Positions 43,206 to 54,030 of a DNA stretch of 64,000 nt are shown here, piece after piece. This DNA is from Margaritifera margaritifera (Eukaryota; Mollusca; Bivalvia; Unionida; Margaritiferidae), in NCBI GenBank assembly GCA_029931535.1, contig JAQPZY010001688.1:4767001-4831000 (forward strand), given 5' to 3'. The notes under the pieces are model-generated. The model was not told the DNA's origin, did not search any database, and saw nothing but the letters and a program-made list of their open reading frames with translations. The stretch's first letter is position 1. Each line of letters starts with the position of its first letter. The position numbers and the translations under genes are program-made.

Positions 43206-45420
43206 TGACTGTACCTATTTAAACTGTATTTTGATGTTCTATCTACATGATAACTTGGTGTATTTGACGCATATTCCAGAGCTTAAGAAAAGACATCTCT
43301 CATTTATTTTTTACATTGACACAAGCTTGTTTACTCTTAAGTCATTCAGACAAATATGAGTTTCCTCTTAGCGGTTGGCATTTATCTATGTGCAATGTCA
43401 ACTATCAAGTCCTGTCAAACGTCCATTTTGTACGTTTGCTTATTTTCCTGTGTGCAAAACGTCAGACATTATCCATTTAAAGTTTGTTCATTATATTTAT
43501 AGGTCTTTTTTGAGTGGGTTTCTTCATAAGTCTGATCGTTAAGTCTAGCTGTACTTTAAAAGAGCCAAATTGTCTAATTTTCTAAATGGTTACCTTTTTC
43601 AAGTATGGTTCTGGTCATTGGAAAATTCATAAAAAAATTTTATTGTTGCCACCGTACAATTTATACTCATTTAATTTTCTTTTGAATCTCAAAGTCTTTT
43701 AGTTATGATTTTGTTTACATTTTGCTTACTGATATGTCTCAATTTGTTAGTTGTTTGGGTATTAAAGGTTCCTGTAATTTTTCCCTTGTGTTCTTTTCTA
43801 TCAGTAAATCAGGTATCGAAGTTTTCATAACTGGTTTATTTAAATTGCAATATTTTCAACATATATTTCACTACTAAATGTTTAGATATGTGATAATGTT
43901 CTTTTCTACTGTGTTTAACTGTTGTCGTATTTTTGGCAAAATTTCCAGTTCAGTATAAAAAAACTTCTGTCCTTAGGGGTAGTACATATTGGAACTTAAC
44001 CAGTTACCACCGCCAGGAGAAGGTCACATTTCCTATAGCATATATTTTTTCTACGCTTGGGAATCCAACTTTGTGCTCAGTTTTTGCGCTCATTAGATCC
44101 TGTGTGACGCTTTAGTATATTAGCCAATTGATTAATTTCATTGTATTGCTTACGTGTCTTTTTCTATTTTGTGCGGACATTAGAATTTTGTGTGACACGT
44201 CTAGTATGTTAGCTATATATTAGATTCTGTATCGCGTTTTTATTACGTTAGCCGTACGAGTAATTTTGTTTTATTGATTGATGAATTGTCATGCCTTGTT
44301 TTAAAATCTATATGAACTATTTTCTCAAACTCGGAGTGTATATTTGCACTTGCGTTTTAGTGTACAACAATAGATACAGTGGTGGTTCACAATTTATATA
44401 GAACATTATTTTGATTGAACCAAAATTCGAACTGCCAATTACTCGATCTGAAAAAGAACGTTCATACCAACTCAGCTAAAGAACTCAGTTTATAACACTA
44501 ATCGCTACTCTAAATTAACATACAAACTGACGCCTTCAGCAAGGTATGACCGTTGTATTCCATTATTGATTTCCTGTTAGCCTACGATTTAGTATCTGCA
44601 CTTTAAAACCTACATTTATTGTTAGTAAGACGATTTAAATATAATGTAGTACGGATGTGATATAGTAGTGAATAATTTCATTGGCTTCTTTTATTGTGTA
44701 AACTACTCTGGGCCTTGTGACAAAAATGTTCATATACATAGTCGACTATATTGCATTAATGTTTATGTCTCTGTTTAACACATAGCATTAAATGAAAAGC
44801 AATAAATATTTCATTCTTTTGGAGTTTGCGTGACATTGGAACACAGCCAAAACTACAAAGGACGTGTACTGATTGTCTGCTGTATATCTTAGTCTCGTTG
44901 CACTTTACTCAATGCACAGTAAAAAAAATTAAAATATGGTCTAGGACTGTCAAGAGTACTTTGAGTAGTTATAAAATTACTGTGCAGGAATTTGAATTTC
45001 TTGAAATTTTGAGAATGCATTTTAAATCTAAGCGTGGGCGAAATTAATTTTGATGTAAATGTTCCAGAAATCCATACGAGAAATCACGCCTGACTGGACG
45101 AAGTGGCTATCCGACATGTTGGCGCAATACTAAATTTGTAACACACTTACTCTGTTATTTATGAACGGGCTCTCTACACTGTACTGAGTGGTCTAAATAG
45201 TTGGAATGTCGACGTAACACACTCACTTTTTGCTGCCTAAAGTCACAAAAAATACGAAGTACACACAAACACATACACGGTTCAGTGTCCAAACACTTCT
45301 ACATACGAATTACATCCGTTACACATTATTGTGTTATGGAGGGGCATGCAGGCTTTTACTTGCTGCAGTTTCATTTTGGCTACGAAGCTGTTAATTGCAG
45401 ACCGGTGGTTGTTTGCTTTT
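43206..45420. other. AT-rich spacer without a recognisable gene
   Basis: Several open stretches below 80 codons, none with a motif. The mirrored counterpart of element 1 (exonuclease, ATPase) was looked for here and not found. Confidence 0.45.
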
Positions 45421-45562
45421 AACGACACTGTTAACACAATATCGGCTATATCATGCCGATAAAATGGGAGCTAAATGCCTTTCCCAAGGACACACCAAGG
45501 CAGACCGACCCTTGGATTTCAAGTCCGACGCTGAACCAATTGAGCTACCACGGTTCCCGAGC
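45421..45562 (-). mobile_element. tRNA-derived SINE remnant
   Basis: On the minus strand, GGGAACCGTGGTAGCTCAAT followed by TGGTTCAGCGTCGGACTTGA resembles the D-arm half of a tRNA (A box GTAGCTCAATTGG). The body includes CCTTGGGAAAGGCATTTAGC, a stretch common in mollusc tRNA-SINEs. The B box is degenerate. No target duplication was identified. Confidence 0.55.
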
Positions 45563-45722
45563 ACGTTCGAAGCTCAACCCAAAAATCATACAGATCTTCA
45601 CACAGTAACATAAGAATCACGGAACCACTTAGAGAACGATTTACATCGACACCTCGAGCTAAACATTAGACATATCAGATACACAGCTTTACGTGTGTCA
45701 CCTGTACATATCGTGCGGCACT

Positions 45723-45850
45723 ATAATAATAATAATAATAATAATAATAATGGCTTTATTTAAAGAGAGTACCACAATTAGTTGAAGAACTAATCTACCT
45801 TGAGGCCCTCATACAAATGAACATATTTATATACAAACAGACACACACAC
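45723..45850 (-). mobile_element. 3' end of a non-LTR retrotransposon with a (TTA)n tail
   Basis: Plus-strand (ATA)n at 45723-45751, then TGGCTTTATTTAAAGAGAGT and TTGAGGCCCTCATACAAATG. A trinucleotide tail next to this block is a pattern I associate with truncated LINE or LINE-mobilised copies in molluscs, read on the minus strand. No coding part remains. Confidence 0.4.
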
Positions 45851-46529
45851 ATATACACACACAGATGCATACATATACATAGCAGCATGTATATACAACA
45901 ATATATTCACATTCTTTCATTTCTCTCCCCCACACGGACACTCATTCATACATATGAAACCAGATAGTCAATATACAAGCAATATGCAATTAGTGCCAAA
46001 TAGACAGGTAGTATATTTAATGATGCCCAGATTCATAATATTGTTGTTGGAATAATGACAGAATTTGGACTCTGTAAGAGCCAACAACAACCAAGCTGGA
46101 ATTATACATGTGTAATTCTGGTCACTGGACCTTGCAAATACAAATGTTGCTTCTGTGTTTGCTCGCCTGAAGAAAACTGTGCTCCATATTGCATCTCTTC
46201 GTCGGAGAACTTTATGACGGTTGATACCACGGTATTGATATTTTGGTTCCTAAAACCACCATGCATTTATATGCAGGTGTCCGGCGTGCTGCACGTGCAG
46301 CTTCAGATCATTTTATAGAATGTTATTTTGTATATCGATCGCTGTTAAATTTATTGACAGGTTCGAAGAATCAAAATAGTTATTACAAAATAGTCAGAAC
46401 TTTTAAAATACCCCTCGTATCTGATGGCAGATTGACATCATTTGTATAAACCTAAAAGCACTTCATGACAAGATGATTCCTGTACAATTTCGTCATATTC
46501 TTTTGAGTGGGTTATTTTTAGAAGTCATT
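45851..46529. other. Spacer
   Basis: CA-rich at 45840-45930. One open stretch (46055-46318) is cysteine-rich, but I see no family motif. Confidence 0.4.
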
Positions 46530-47445
46530 TCATAGATTTTTTCTATTTTCAGTGACGGTGGACATTTTATAAATTAAAGGCCTTTGATGCCAGACTGTTT
46601 TCTATTAAATTTGGTCAAATTCTGCTCAGCAGCTTCTGAAGAAGTCGTTTAAATGTTTTCTATTTGTATTAACAGCGGCCATATTTAATGGCAGATCGGC
46701 ATTATTTTTAAAAAAATTGAAAGATCTTTATGCCAGGATGCTTTCTGTCAGATTTGGTCAATTTTTTTGAGTATCTTTTTTTCTGAAGAAGTCGTTTAAA
46801 TATTTTTATAGTTTTAGTAACACTGGCCATGTTTGAGTGCGAATCATCATCAATCCTATAAAATTGAAAGCCCCGTATGCCACGATGATTTCTGCCAAAT
46901 CTGGTCAAATTCCTTTGAACAGTTGTACAAAAGTCGTTGAAATGCTTTTCTATTTTTGTAATGGTGGCCATATTTGACGGCAGACCGGCATCATTTGTAC
47001 AAACTTTGAAGCCATATATACCATGTTTTTTTCTTTCAAATTTGGTCAAATTATGTTGAGCAGTTTTTGAGAAGCGGTGTTTATACTGTTGGTGACGACA
47101 GCCATATTTGACGGACATCGATGTCATTTTAATAAATTTGAATGACATTCATTGCAAAATGTTTTCTGTAAAATTTGGTCAAATTCTGTTGAGCGGTGTT
47201 GAAGAATGCGTTGTTTAAAGTCTTATAATTTTAACGGCGGCCATATTGGTTGACGCATCGGCGTCCTATTAATACCTCTGAAGGACTATTATGCTCCCTG
47301 TAAAATCACGAGCAAATTGGCCAAGCGGTTTTTGAGAAGACGTTGTAAATATACATTGTGAACGGACGATACACTACGGACAATAGACGACGGACAAAGA
47401 ATCATACCATAAGGTCAATTGTCGTTACGGTCAGGTGAGCTAATA
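46530..47445. repeat. GGCGGCCAT-type interspersed repeat E (different family)
   Basis: About six monomers of roughly 140-150 bases. Each holds a GCGGCCATATTTGA-like core, a TTTGGTCAAATTCTGTTGAG-like stretch and GAAGAAGTCGTTTAAATGTT. The tail (GGACGATACACTACGGACAA, GACGACGGACAAAG, then GGTCAGGTGAGCTAATA) resembles the tails of copies A-C, although the monomers differ. A 146-codon minus-strand frame across it repeats every 48 residues and is a by-product of monomer length. Confidence 0.85.
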
Positions 47446-48718
47446 ATACACTTATTTTACGCACTTTAGTACATGGAAGATATTCGAACCCTGACTGTGA
47501 AACGAGTCAAACAGTATTCCAACGCTTTACTGCGAAAATACATAATTTTATTATGTTCGTCTATAGTGTAATTCGTTTCGCTAGGTTTATTCATTTTCCT
47601 CCAAAATTCAATGTATGTTATTGGATAATGTTGTGAAAATTCTACCGAATAACCTTATTGCATATATTGACTAGGCTTTCTCTCCAATACCACCAAAAAG
47701 TACAACCGACACCTGTTCGATATTGAACCCCCCCCCCCTCCCCAAAAAAAACAAAAAACACTTACCTACCAGGCAAATACCAAATACCTACAATAAATAA
47801 ACAGGCACATACAAAAAGATTCCAACAAACACTCTGGCTACCAAACATACAATGTTTAAATTAAGGAAGAAAGGAAATATTAAGTAGCACCCTCATATTA
47901 TGTCCCATTCTTAACATTTTTAGAACTGTTAGAATCTGCTTTCCCCCAAAAATGACATTATTCCAAAATATAATGTATTTTTTTTTAAGAATCAATGTCG
48001 GGAAAAAAGCTTTCTGCGCTGGTAAGCGTATTCACTGAAAAAGAATGTATGTATCTTATGTTTATACGGTACCAGCCAAATATCGCCTTCAACTGATGTT
48101 TCAGCTCGGTGTCGATTTCAAAAAGAATTACTATATTTACTCACAAAACAGGAGGATGCCTGCTTCTCAACAGGACAACCTCAGACCTTCTCAGAAAGAT
48201 CGACATAAAAGTTATAAATAAGTTAGCATTTCCCGGTTCTATTCTGAATGAATAACGTATGCTTGTTTTGACGTTATACCAAAGCTATATCCCCTTACTG
48301 CTGACCGGTAGAATCTAGAATTGAATTGCCCGCATGTTCTGGGCTTAAGTCAAATTGTGCACCACAGCTGGGTTATACTTGATTGATGCACTTTTGATCA
48401 ACTGATCAGTTTCTTACAGAAATATTCGAACATTGTCTATAGTCTGAACCCGTTCATTATGAATCGTACACGACCTCCGGTCATTGAAAGTATTTATCTG
48501 GCACAGTTACTATCTAGCTACCTTACAAATTTTAAGCCAAACCTTGTTCCGTCTGTGCAAATAATTTTAATTTTGAAAAATAAAGTTGTTAACGGCGAGT
48601 GCAATGTTAAAGAAATGCTATTTATAGTACAATGTTAGCCTATTACACGACGTAAGGTGCACGTTTGCGACGCGGATGCTAGTAAAGGTAAAAATAAAAG
48701 TCGGTACATTTATACTGT

Positions 48719-48790
<72 letters not shown>

Positions 48791-50037
48791 AAATCAAATC
48801 GTTAATTCTTTTATTGTAATTTGCATGGATGTGATGTTATCTATACGTATACGCCATGCAAGATGCTTACCGCTTTAATGACTAAGACTATAATAAATGG
48901 ATACAAAACAACAGTAAAAAAATTCTCTAAATCATAAGTGTGTCATTCTCTAAATCATAAATATGTCAGATAATTAGATTATAGATTTGTATAATTTTTA
49001 TGTTAAACATTCCACAAAAATGCAGTATGAACAGAAGTGTCTTCACAATAGAAATATATTTAATTCATATTTAGATAGCATTTAGCATGCAAGCAATTTG
49101 ATTAACATTTAACAAGAATATGTAATGTAGACATTATTATTATTATTATTATTACTGTTGTTGTTGTCGATGTTGTTGAAAATACAATCAGGCGACAATC
49201 AGGTTAGAAATTATAAATTGATGAATGAAATTACTAAGTTTTGTGCATTTTTTATATACTTGACGCTTTTCGTTTTTAAAATCGGTAGGGGGGTACAAAT
49301 AAACGGGAGGGTAAGCAAATACTATACCATGCAATGGGGTAACGAACTAAAGACAATCAAACAGTTTTATGTAATAAAATATGTTGAGTATGACTACTGC
49401 CAAAGTAGGTTACATCTTGATGGAATGTAAAATAGCCTCACCGATCAGATTAAATATTTGCACTTTTGAACAATATTTCTGAAATGTGTCACGTTATGGC
49501 GATAAGCTGACTTTGTGCTTGGTCCAATAAAGAACTTGAACTTTAAAAAAATCTTTCACTGGTAATTGCATTGCAGTGAAGAACATGATTATAATAAAAG
49601 AACCATCAAAGTGACGCGCTGCCTGGTGGATAGTTTTGTACGCGCTTATGATTACTTATCAGTTTCACATTGATTAGGGGGTAAACACATTTATAAATGG
49701 AATTAAACAAAGAATACTTATATAGACTTTGCTCAAAGAGATGGATACAGATTATGAAACGGTCTTAAAACGACTAAAAAGGGAAAGAAGAAAAAATGCA
49801 ACATATGTTGCAGATTTAAACCAATTTACCAGTTAAAATAGAATATATAAACTATCAATAAGATATGTCTGTAACCTCAACGGGTGAAACACTACCCAAA
49901 GATATCAAAATGCGCACGTGTATAATGATTATAAATGGATTAATTAAAATTTTTAAAAAAATTAAAAATTACGAAGGTATTTGGCTGAGTGTACAAACTT
50001 TTCTCCCGCTAAATTGTCAAAATATCTACATATTTTA
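47446..50037. other. AT-rich spacer with simple repeats
   Basis: Holds a C-run/A-run near 47730, (TA)n at 48727-48787 and (ATT)n at 49133-49155. A polyadenylation-like TCCAATAAAGAACTTGAACT near 49530 may be the 3' end of a retroposed sequence. No gene recognised. Confidence 0.5.
48727..48787. repeat. (TA)n microsatellite
   Basis: About 30 uninterrupted TA dinucleotides; self-complementary and able to form a cruciform. Confidence 0.98.
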
Positions 50038-50340
50038 TCTGATCAGCGATGCTATTTTAAGACAGACTCTGTTTATTTTATCAGCGACGCTATTTTAAGA
50101 CAGAATCTGTTTAATTGATCAGCCACGCTATTTTAAGACAGAATCTGTTTAACTGATCAGCCACGTTATTTTAATACAGAATCTGTTTAATTGATCAGCC
50201 ACGCTATTTTAAGACAGAATCTGTTTAATTGATCAGTCACGCTATTTTAAGACCGAATCTGTTTAATTGATCAGCGACGCTATTTTCAGACACAATCTAT
50301 TTATCTGATCAGTGACGCTATATTAAGACAGAATCTGTTT
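50038..50340. repeat. 38-bp minisatellite, about 8 units
   Basis: TGATCAGCCACGCTATTTTA and GACAGAATCTGTTTAA recur every 38 bases. The edge units are the most diverged. Confidence 0.95.
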
Positions 50341-50855
50341 GAGAAATTGGTTTCAGTCGACCAAAAGAAAAGTTTGTTTGCGCCATTTTCCCGTTCGATC
50401 GCAAACAAGCAAAACAAAAGTCTTCGCTGAAAAAGAGTGTAAAACCTTTTGGACAAGGTTAATGTTTTTGTGATCTTGCATTTATCATACATTTAACACG
50501 TTTTGGAACTAAACTATTAACAGCGTGCCACTTCGTCGTCGTCATCGCAACACGTTTGTTGGTGCATTTTTAATGTAATTCGAGTCATATTTCTCTACCC
50601 TTTTTTTCACCTTCCCTTATTTCAAAACTTATCCGGTTTTTTACTTTGCTGGACTTGAGTCGTGGTTTATAGTTGCGTTCAGAATAGGGCAGGTTACGAA
50701 TTCACTTTGTTGCTATAAACAGAATTTGATGTAATTTACCCACAAGACCTTGTGTGCACCGTCATATTGTTTTCTGACAAACAGATCAACATTTGAGTGG
50801 ACACAATGTGATGCTTACGTTGAACTATATCGTATACTCTGTAAACTATGCTGTT

Positions 50856-51003
50856 CTGCTCATATCAATGTGTACAAAATAACACTGCTCATATCAATGT
50901 GTACAAGATAACACTGCTCATATCAATGTGTATCAAATAACACTGCTCATATCAATGTGTATCAAAAAACACTGCTCATATCAATGTGTACAAAATAACA
51001 CTC
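50856..51003. repeat. 29-bp tandem repeat, 5 units
   Basis: CTGCTCATATCAATGTGTAC repeats every 29 bases with single-base variants. Confidence 0.95.
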
Positions 51004-51385
51004 AAAGATAACATATAAACCAGATTTAGTAGAGTAAACAAATAAGGACTTGTTTTATAGTCTGTAAGTCATCTAATTTGGAGAGATTAGTGATTTATCG
51101 GCTAAGAAGATAATTGTTTTAATGTTCAGTCTAATAGTAAATAAAAAAAAACATTCAATAGTAACCTGCGTTCATTGTCGTAATTCGTATCTTGTATTTC
51201 CATTCCTGGTTTCAGTAAAAGTATAATGTCCGTTTTCCGAAATGTATTAGTTCTTTGTTTTCCTCTTGTTTATTCTCATTCGTGTGTTAATTCATATATT
51301 TCGCAATTCTCCTATTTGTCTATCTTTTCTTACATTTATTTATTGTTCGTTCGTTTGTTCATTCTTTCATTCGTTTTATTCTTAC

Positions 51386-52231
51386 TGTTACGGAATCATA
51401 CCTTTGTACCTTTTTATAATGATTTAATTTACTAATTTATGATCTCTGTTTTTATTCTGAATAGCGGTTAGCATATATGTATACATACGACTACTGCTCG
51501 ATCAATAAGTGGTCACATGATCAATTGCGCGGGAAAATGAAGTCGACCTAGCTTTGTACTTTTGAAATCAACATTGAAAGGTCACATTCCATACTACAAT
51601 AACATTATGTTTACTCTTTAAGATTTTTAGTACGCTAGACCTTTGGGTAAATGACGCGTAACCTGGTTCCTGATTGGTTCTTAGAGGGTTGTGTTATTTT
51701 GTAATACCATATTATTAAAGACGGAGAAAGGGTATTCCCTTTTTAAATCTGCGCACTTGTTATGTATATATAGCAACTCATCCAGTGATAAAGGATTCTT
51801 TACAGTTGCTTGAATGAAGAGAGGTCGTATTGAGATTTATTTCAGTTCAGTGTGGAATATATTTATTTAATTAGTAATTCATCTGAATTACTATACAGCT
51901 CCGTGGAATTATCGGACATTATTCTAAAACTTGTGAGATTCCAGACTTGCAAGGATTATTTTGGATTTAATCAGAACTTGTCAACATCAGCACAGTACAG
52001 GTTATTTTCATTCGGAATACCACATCCGGATTACTCGGATTAACATCAGGAAGTGAACTTTAAAACATTTTAGGATATTCTATACTGTAAGTTATTTTAA
52101 TTCTTTCACTTTGATTATTTGTTGAACTATTTTGATTCTTTTAATATTTTAGGAAATTAAAGATTTGCATTTTAATCTTGAAAGCTTGTTTGTGTCTTTT
52201 ATTCTGTTACATTACCCCTAGAATCGTAACA
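51386..52231 (+). mobile_element. Solo LTR of an LTR retrotransposon with perfect 5-bp target duplication
   Basis: Begins TGTTACGGAATC and ends GAATCGTAACA, which are inverted ends of the TGT...ACA type. CTTAC flanks both sides (51381-51385 and 52232-52236). Inside, TATGTATATATAGCAACTCA (51761-51780) is a good TATA-box region, followed by a region like a transcribed leader. The T-rich 3' part with ATTAAAG near 52155 could hold the polyadenylation region. At 846 bp with no internal coding sequence, it fits a solo LTR left by recombination. A diverged relative is at 11.3-12.1 kb. Confidence 0.9.
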
Positions 52232-52236
52232 CTTAC

Positions 52237-52731
52237 GTTTACTTTTTTACGTACCAACTTATATGCGCCTACCTCTGTTATTTCTTCCGTTTCATCACAG
52301 GAATCTGACGTTTTATTAATAAAAATACTACGAAAATTTATGACAACACGAAATAACCTTATCTGTACTATAAATATGCACAAGGAGTGCAAGCGAGACC
52401 CCACCCCTCCGCCAGATTCGAATGTCGTCTCGCGTCTTTTTCTCGCCTCAGAATTGCAAGAAGACTGAAAACCTACACATATCCATTCAACAGACACCAA
52501 CGTTGCATAACTCTCGGACGACCATCACATGAATCTAATCCGGCGAATCAGTCTTTCTTTTCAGCATTACCCATCATAAAGTCTTTCTACATGACTCCAT
52601 CAGGTTTCATTGCTATAGACTAGTCGTAAAATTATTGTTTTTTTAGCACTTTATATCTTCATTGGTGAATTGAAATTATATTTTGTTTCTTCGGTTTAAG
52701 TTGTGTGGAAGAGCCCTACTGTTTTTGAATA

Positions 52732-52734
<3 letters not shown>
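52237..52734. other. Spacer
   Basis: Moderately GC-rich around 52390-52450; open on both strands but no motif recognised. Confidence 0.4.

Positions 52735-52814
<80 letters not shown>
52735..52814. repeat. (GA)n microsatellite, 40 units
   Basis: A long pure GA run followed by CTAAGAGACATT. Confidence 0.98.
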
Positions 52815-52816
<2 letters not shown>

Positions 52817-52990
52817 AAGAGACATTTCATGTTTTATAACTTTTTATTCTTATCTTTATGTAAGATTCAGAATCTGAATATTTGAAAAATAATGCCTCCA
52901 CAGAAAATACAATGATTGGTTCATAGCAAAATCAAAAGATATATTATAAGTCAATAGTAATATTACAACTTATGGAAAATAAGTTTATAC

Positions 52991-53102
52991 CTTATATTTG
53001 TCATTAGTGGATGTCGTATTCGTATATTCTTCCAATGCGATGATCGATAGCGAAATAATCCATGCTAATATTTGCAAGTTTCCATATTTAACTATATCCC
53101 CA
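52991..53102 (-). CDS. Possible short host exon with a membrane segment (weak)
   Basis: On the minus strand a stretch bounded by an acceptor-like ACTCCAG and a donor (AAG|GTATAA) encodes a probable membrane helix (LQILAWIISLSIIALEEYTN). A hydrophobic helix ending in Glu-Glu recalls the second transmembrane segment of TRPM-type channels, but the match is short and I would not name it. It could equally be chance. No neighbouring exon was found. Confidence 0.2.
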
Positions 53103-53272
53103 CTGGAGTCTGAGATTTCATCCATAAAAGAAAATAGAAAAGGAAAGTAAACAACAAAAACGAAAAACCAAGATAAATGTATACATACTCCCCTTACTTC
53201 AAGACATAACAATCATTATATGATCAATTTCTGCTTGGGTGACCACAATAAACATTGACTGCTTACATAGAG

Positions 53273-53390
53273 GATATTTGCTTGAAACGAGTGAATAACG
53301 GATATATTTAATCGAGTGGGTGAAAATACTTAAGTGTTCACCCACGAGATGAAATATATCCATTATTCACTCGGAGCAAGCAAATATTCT
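53273..53390. repeat. Fold-back (hairpin) element
   Basis: The left arm (GATATTTGCTTGAAACGAGT...GAGTGGGTGAA) and right arm (TTCACCCACGAG...AGCAAGCAAATATTC) are about 52 bases each, inverted, with a 13-base centre and roughly 85 percent pairing. This looks like a small MITE or fold-back element. The motif ATTCACTCG recurs nearby as TTTCACTCG. Confidence 0.85.
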
Positions 53391-53604
53391 TTTTATTTTA
53401 TGCTCAAACGTATTGTCTAGCAATTTGTATAACAGACTGAAGTAGCAGATTCCTTACTGTATCCCACGCGATAAAGTCGGCGGTTTACCTTTTATGTTCT
53501 GCTCTGTTTTGTGTATATTCGCACAGAAAATATAATTAGTAGCATAATGCTCCTTCCCAATTCAAGGTAAAACAGCAGATAAAAACAAAATGAAGAAAAA
53601 AATG

Positions 53605-53700
53605 TGTGTTCATTACTGGATTTGAACCCGGTTCGTCTGGATGCGAATCGGCCATCTTTAACTCTACATCACGCAAGCGTCTTACACAAGTTGGATATTT
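53605..53700 (-). mobile_element. tRNA-like SINE head remnant (tentative)
   Basis: On the minus strand, GTGATGTAGAGTTAAAGATG then CCGGGTTCAAATCCAG. The latter is an almost perfect B box (GGTTCAAATCC). The A box is weak. It could be a decayed tRNA gene or a SINE head lying between the two hairpin elements. Confidence 0.4.
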
Positions 53701-53733
53701 CCTAGTCATAGTGTTATCAATGTCTATTGACGG

Positions 53734-53792
53734 CCAGTGAAAAATATGATATTTTTTCACTCCAGTGAAATATCGCAATTATTTCACTCGGA
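53734..53792. repeat. Small palindromic element related to the fold-back at 53.3 kb
   Basis: CAGTGAAAAATATGATATTT with TTTTCACT forms a short hairpin, followed by CAGTGAAATA and ATTTCACTCGG, inverted again. The TTCACTCGG ends recall the larger fold-back. Confidence 0.5.
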
Positions 53793-54030
53793 AAATCCAG
53801 TAATTCACGGCCTACCATAAAATAAATTAATTTATTCCATATTACTTGACCAAAGTAAATATAATATTATACAAGTTCGTACCTCCACACGATGAGATAC
53901 AAATAATGATACTTTACTTGCGGGAATTAATTTTTGAAAGTCATATAATTTCATAGTTGTTCTATCGATCAATCGATAAACAAGATCTTTTTCTACATCC
54001 AAATCACATATTTGTACTTATACATGCAGT

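Noticed and set aside
43206..45420. Mirrored counterpart of the exonuclease-ATPase-capsid block of element 1
   Set aside because: No fragments matching those genes were seen on the plus strand right of the inverted polymerase, so the mirror symmetry does not extend to element 1.
46708..47148. 146-codon minus-strand frame with 48-residue repeats
   Set aside because: It follows the monomer period of interspersed repeat E and carries no domain; the other copies do not keep it open.
52178..52623. Open frames on both strands beside the solo LTR
   Set aside because: No recognisable domain and part of one lies in the LTR end; could be chance in a less AT-rich patch.
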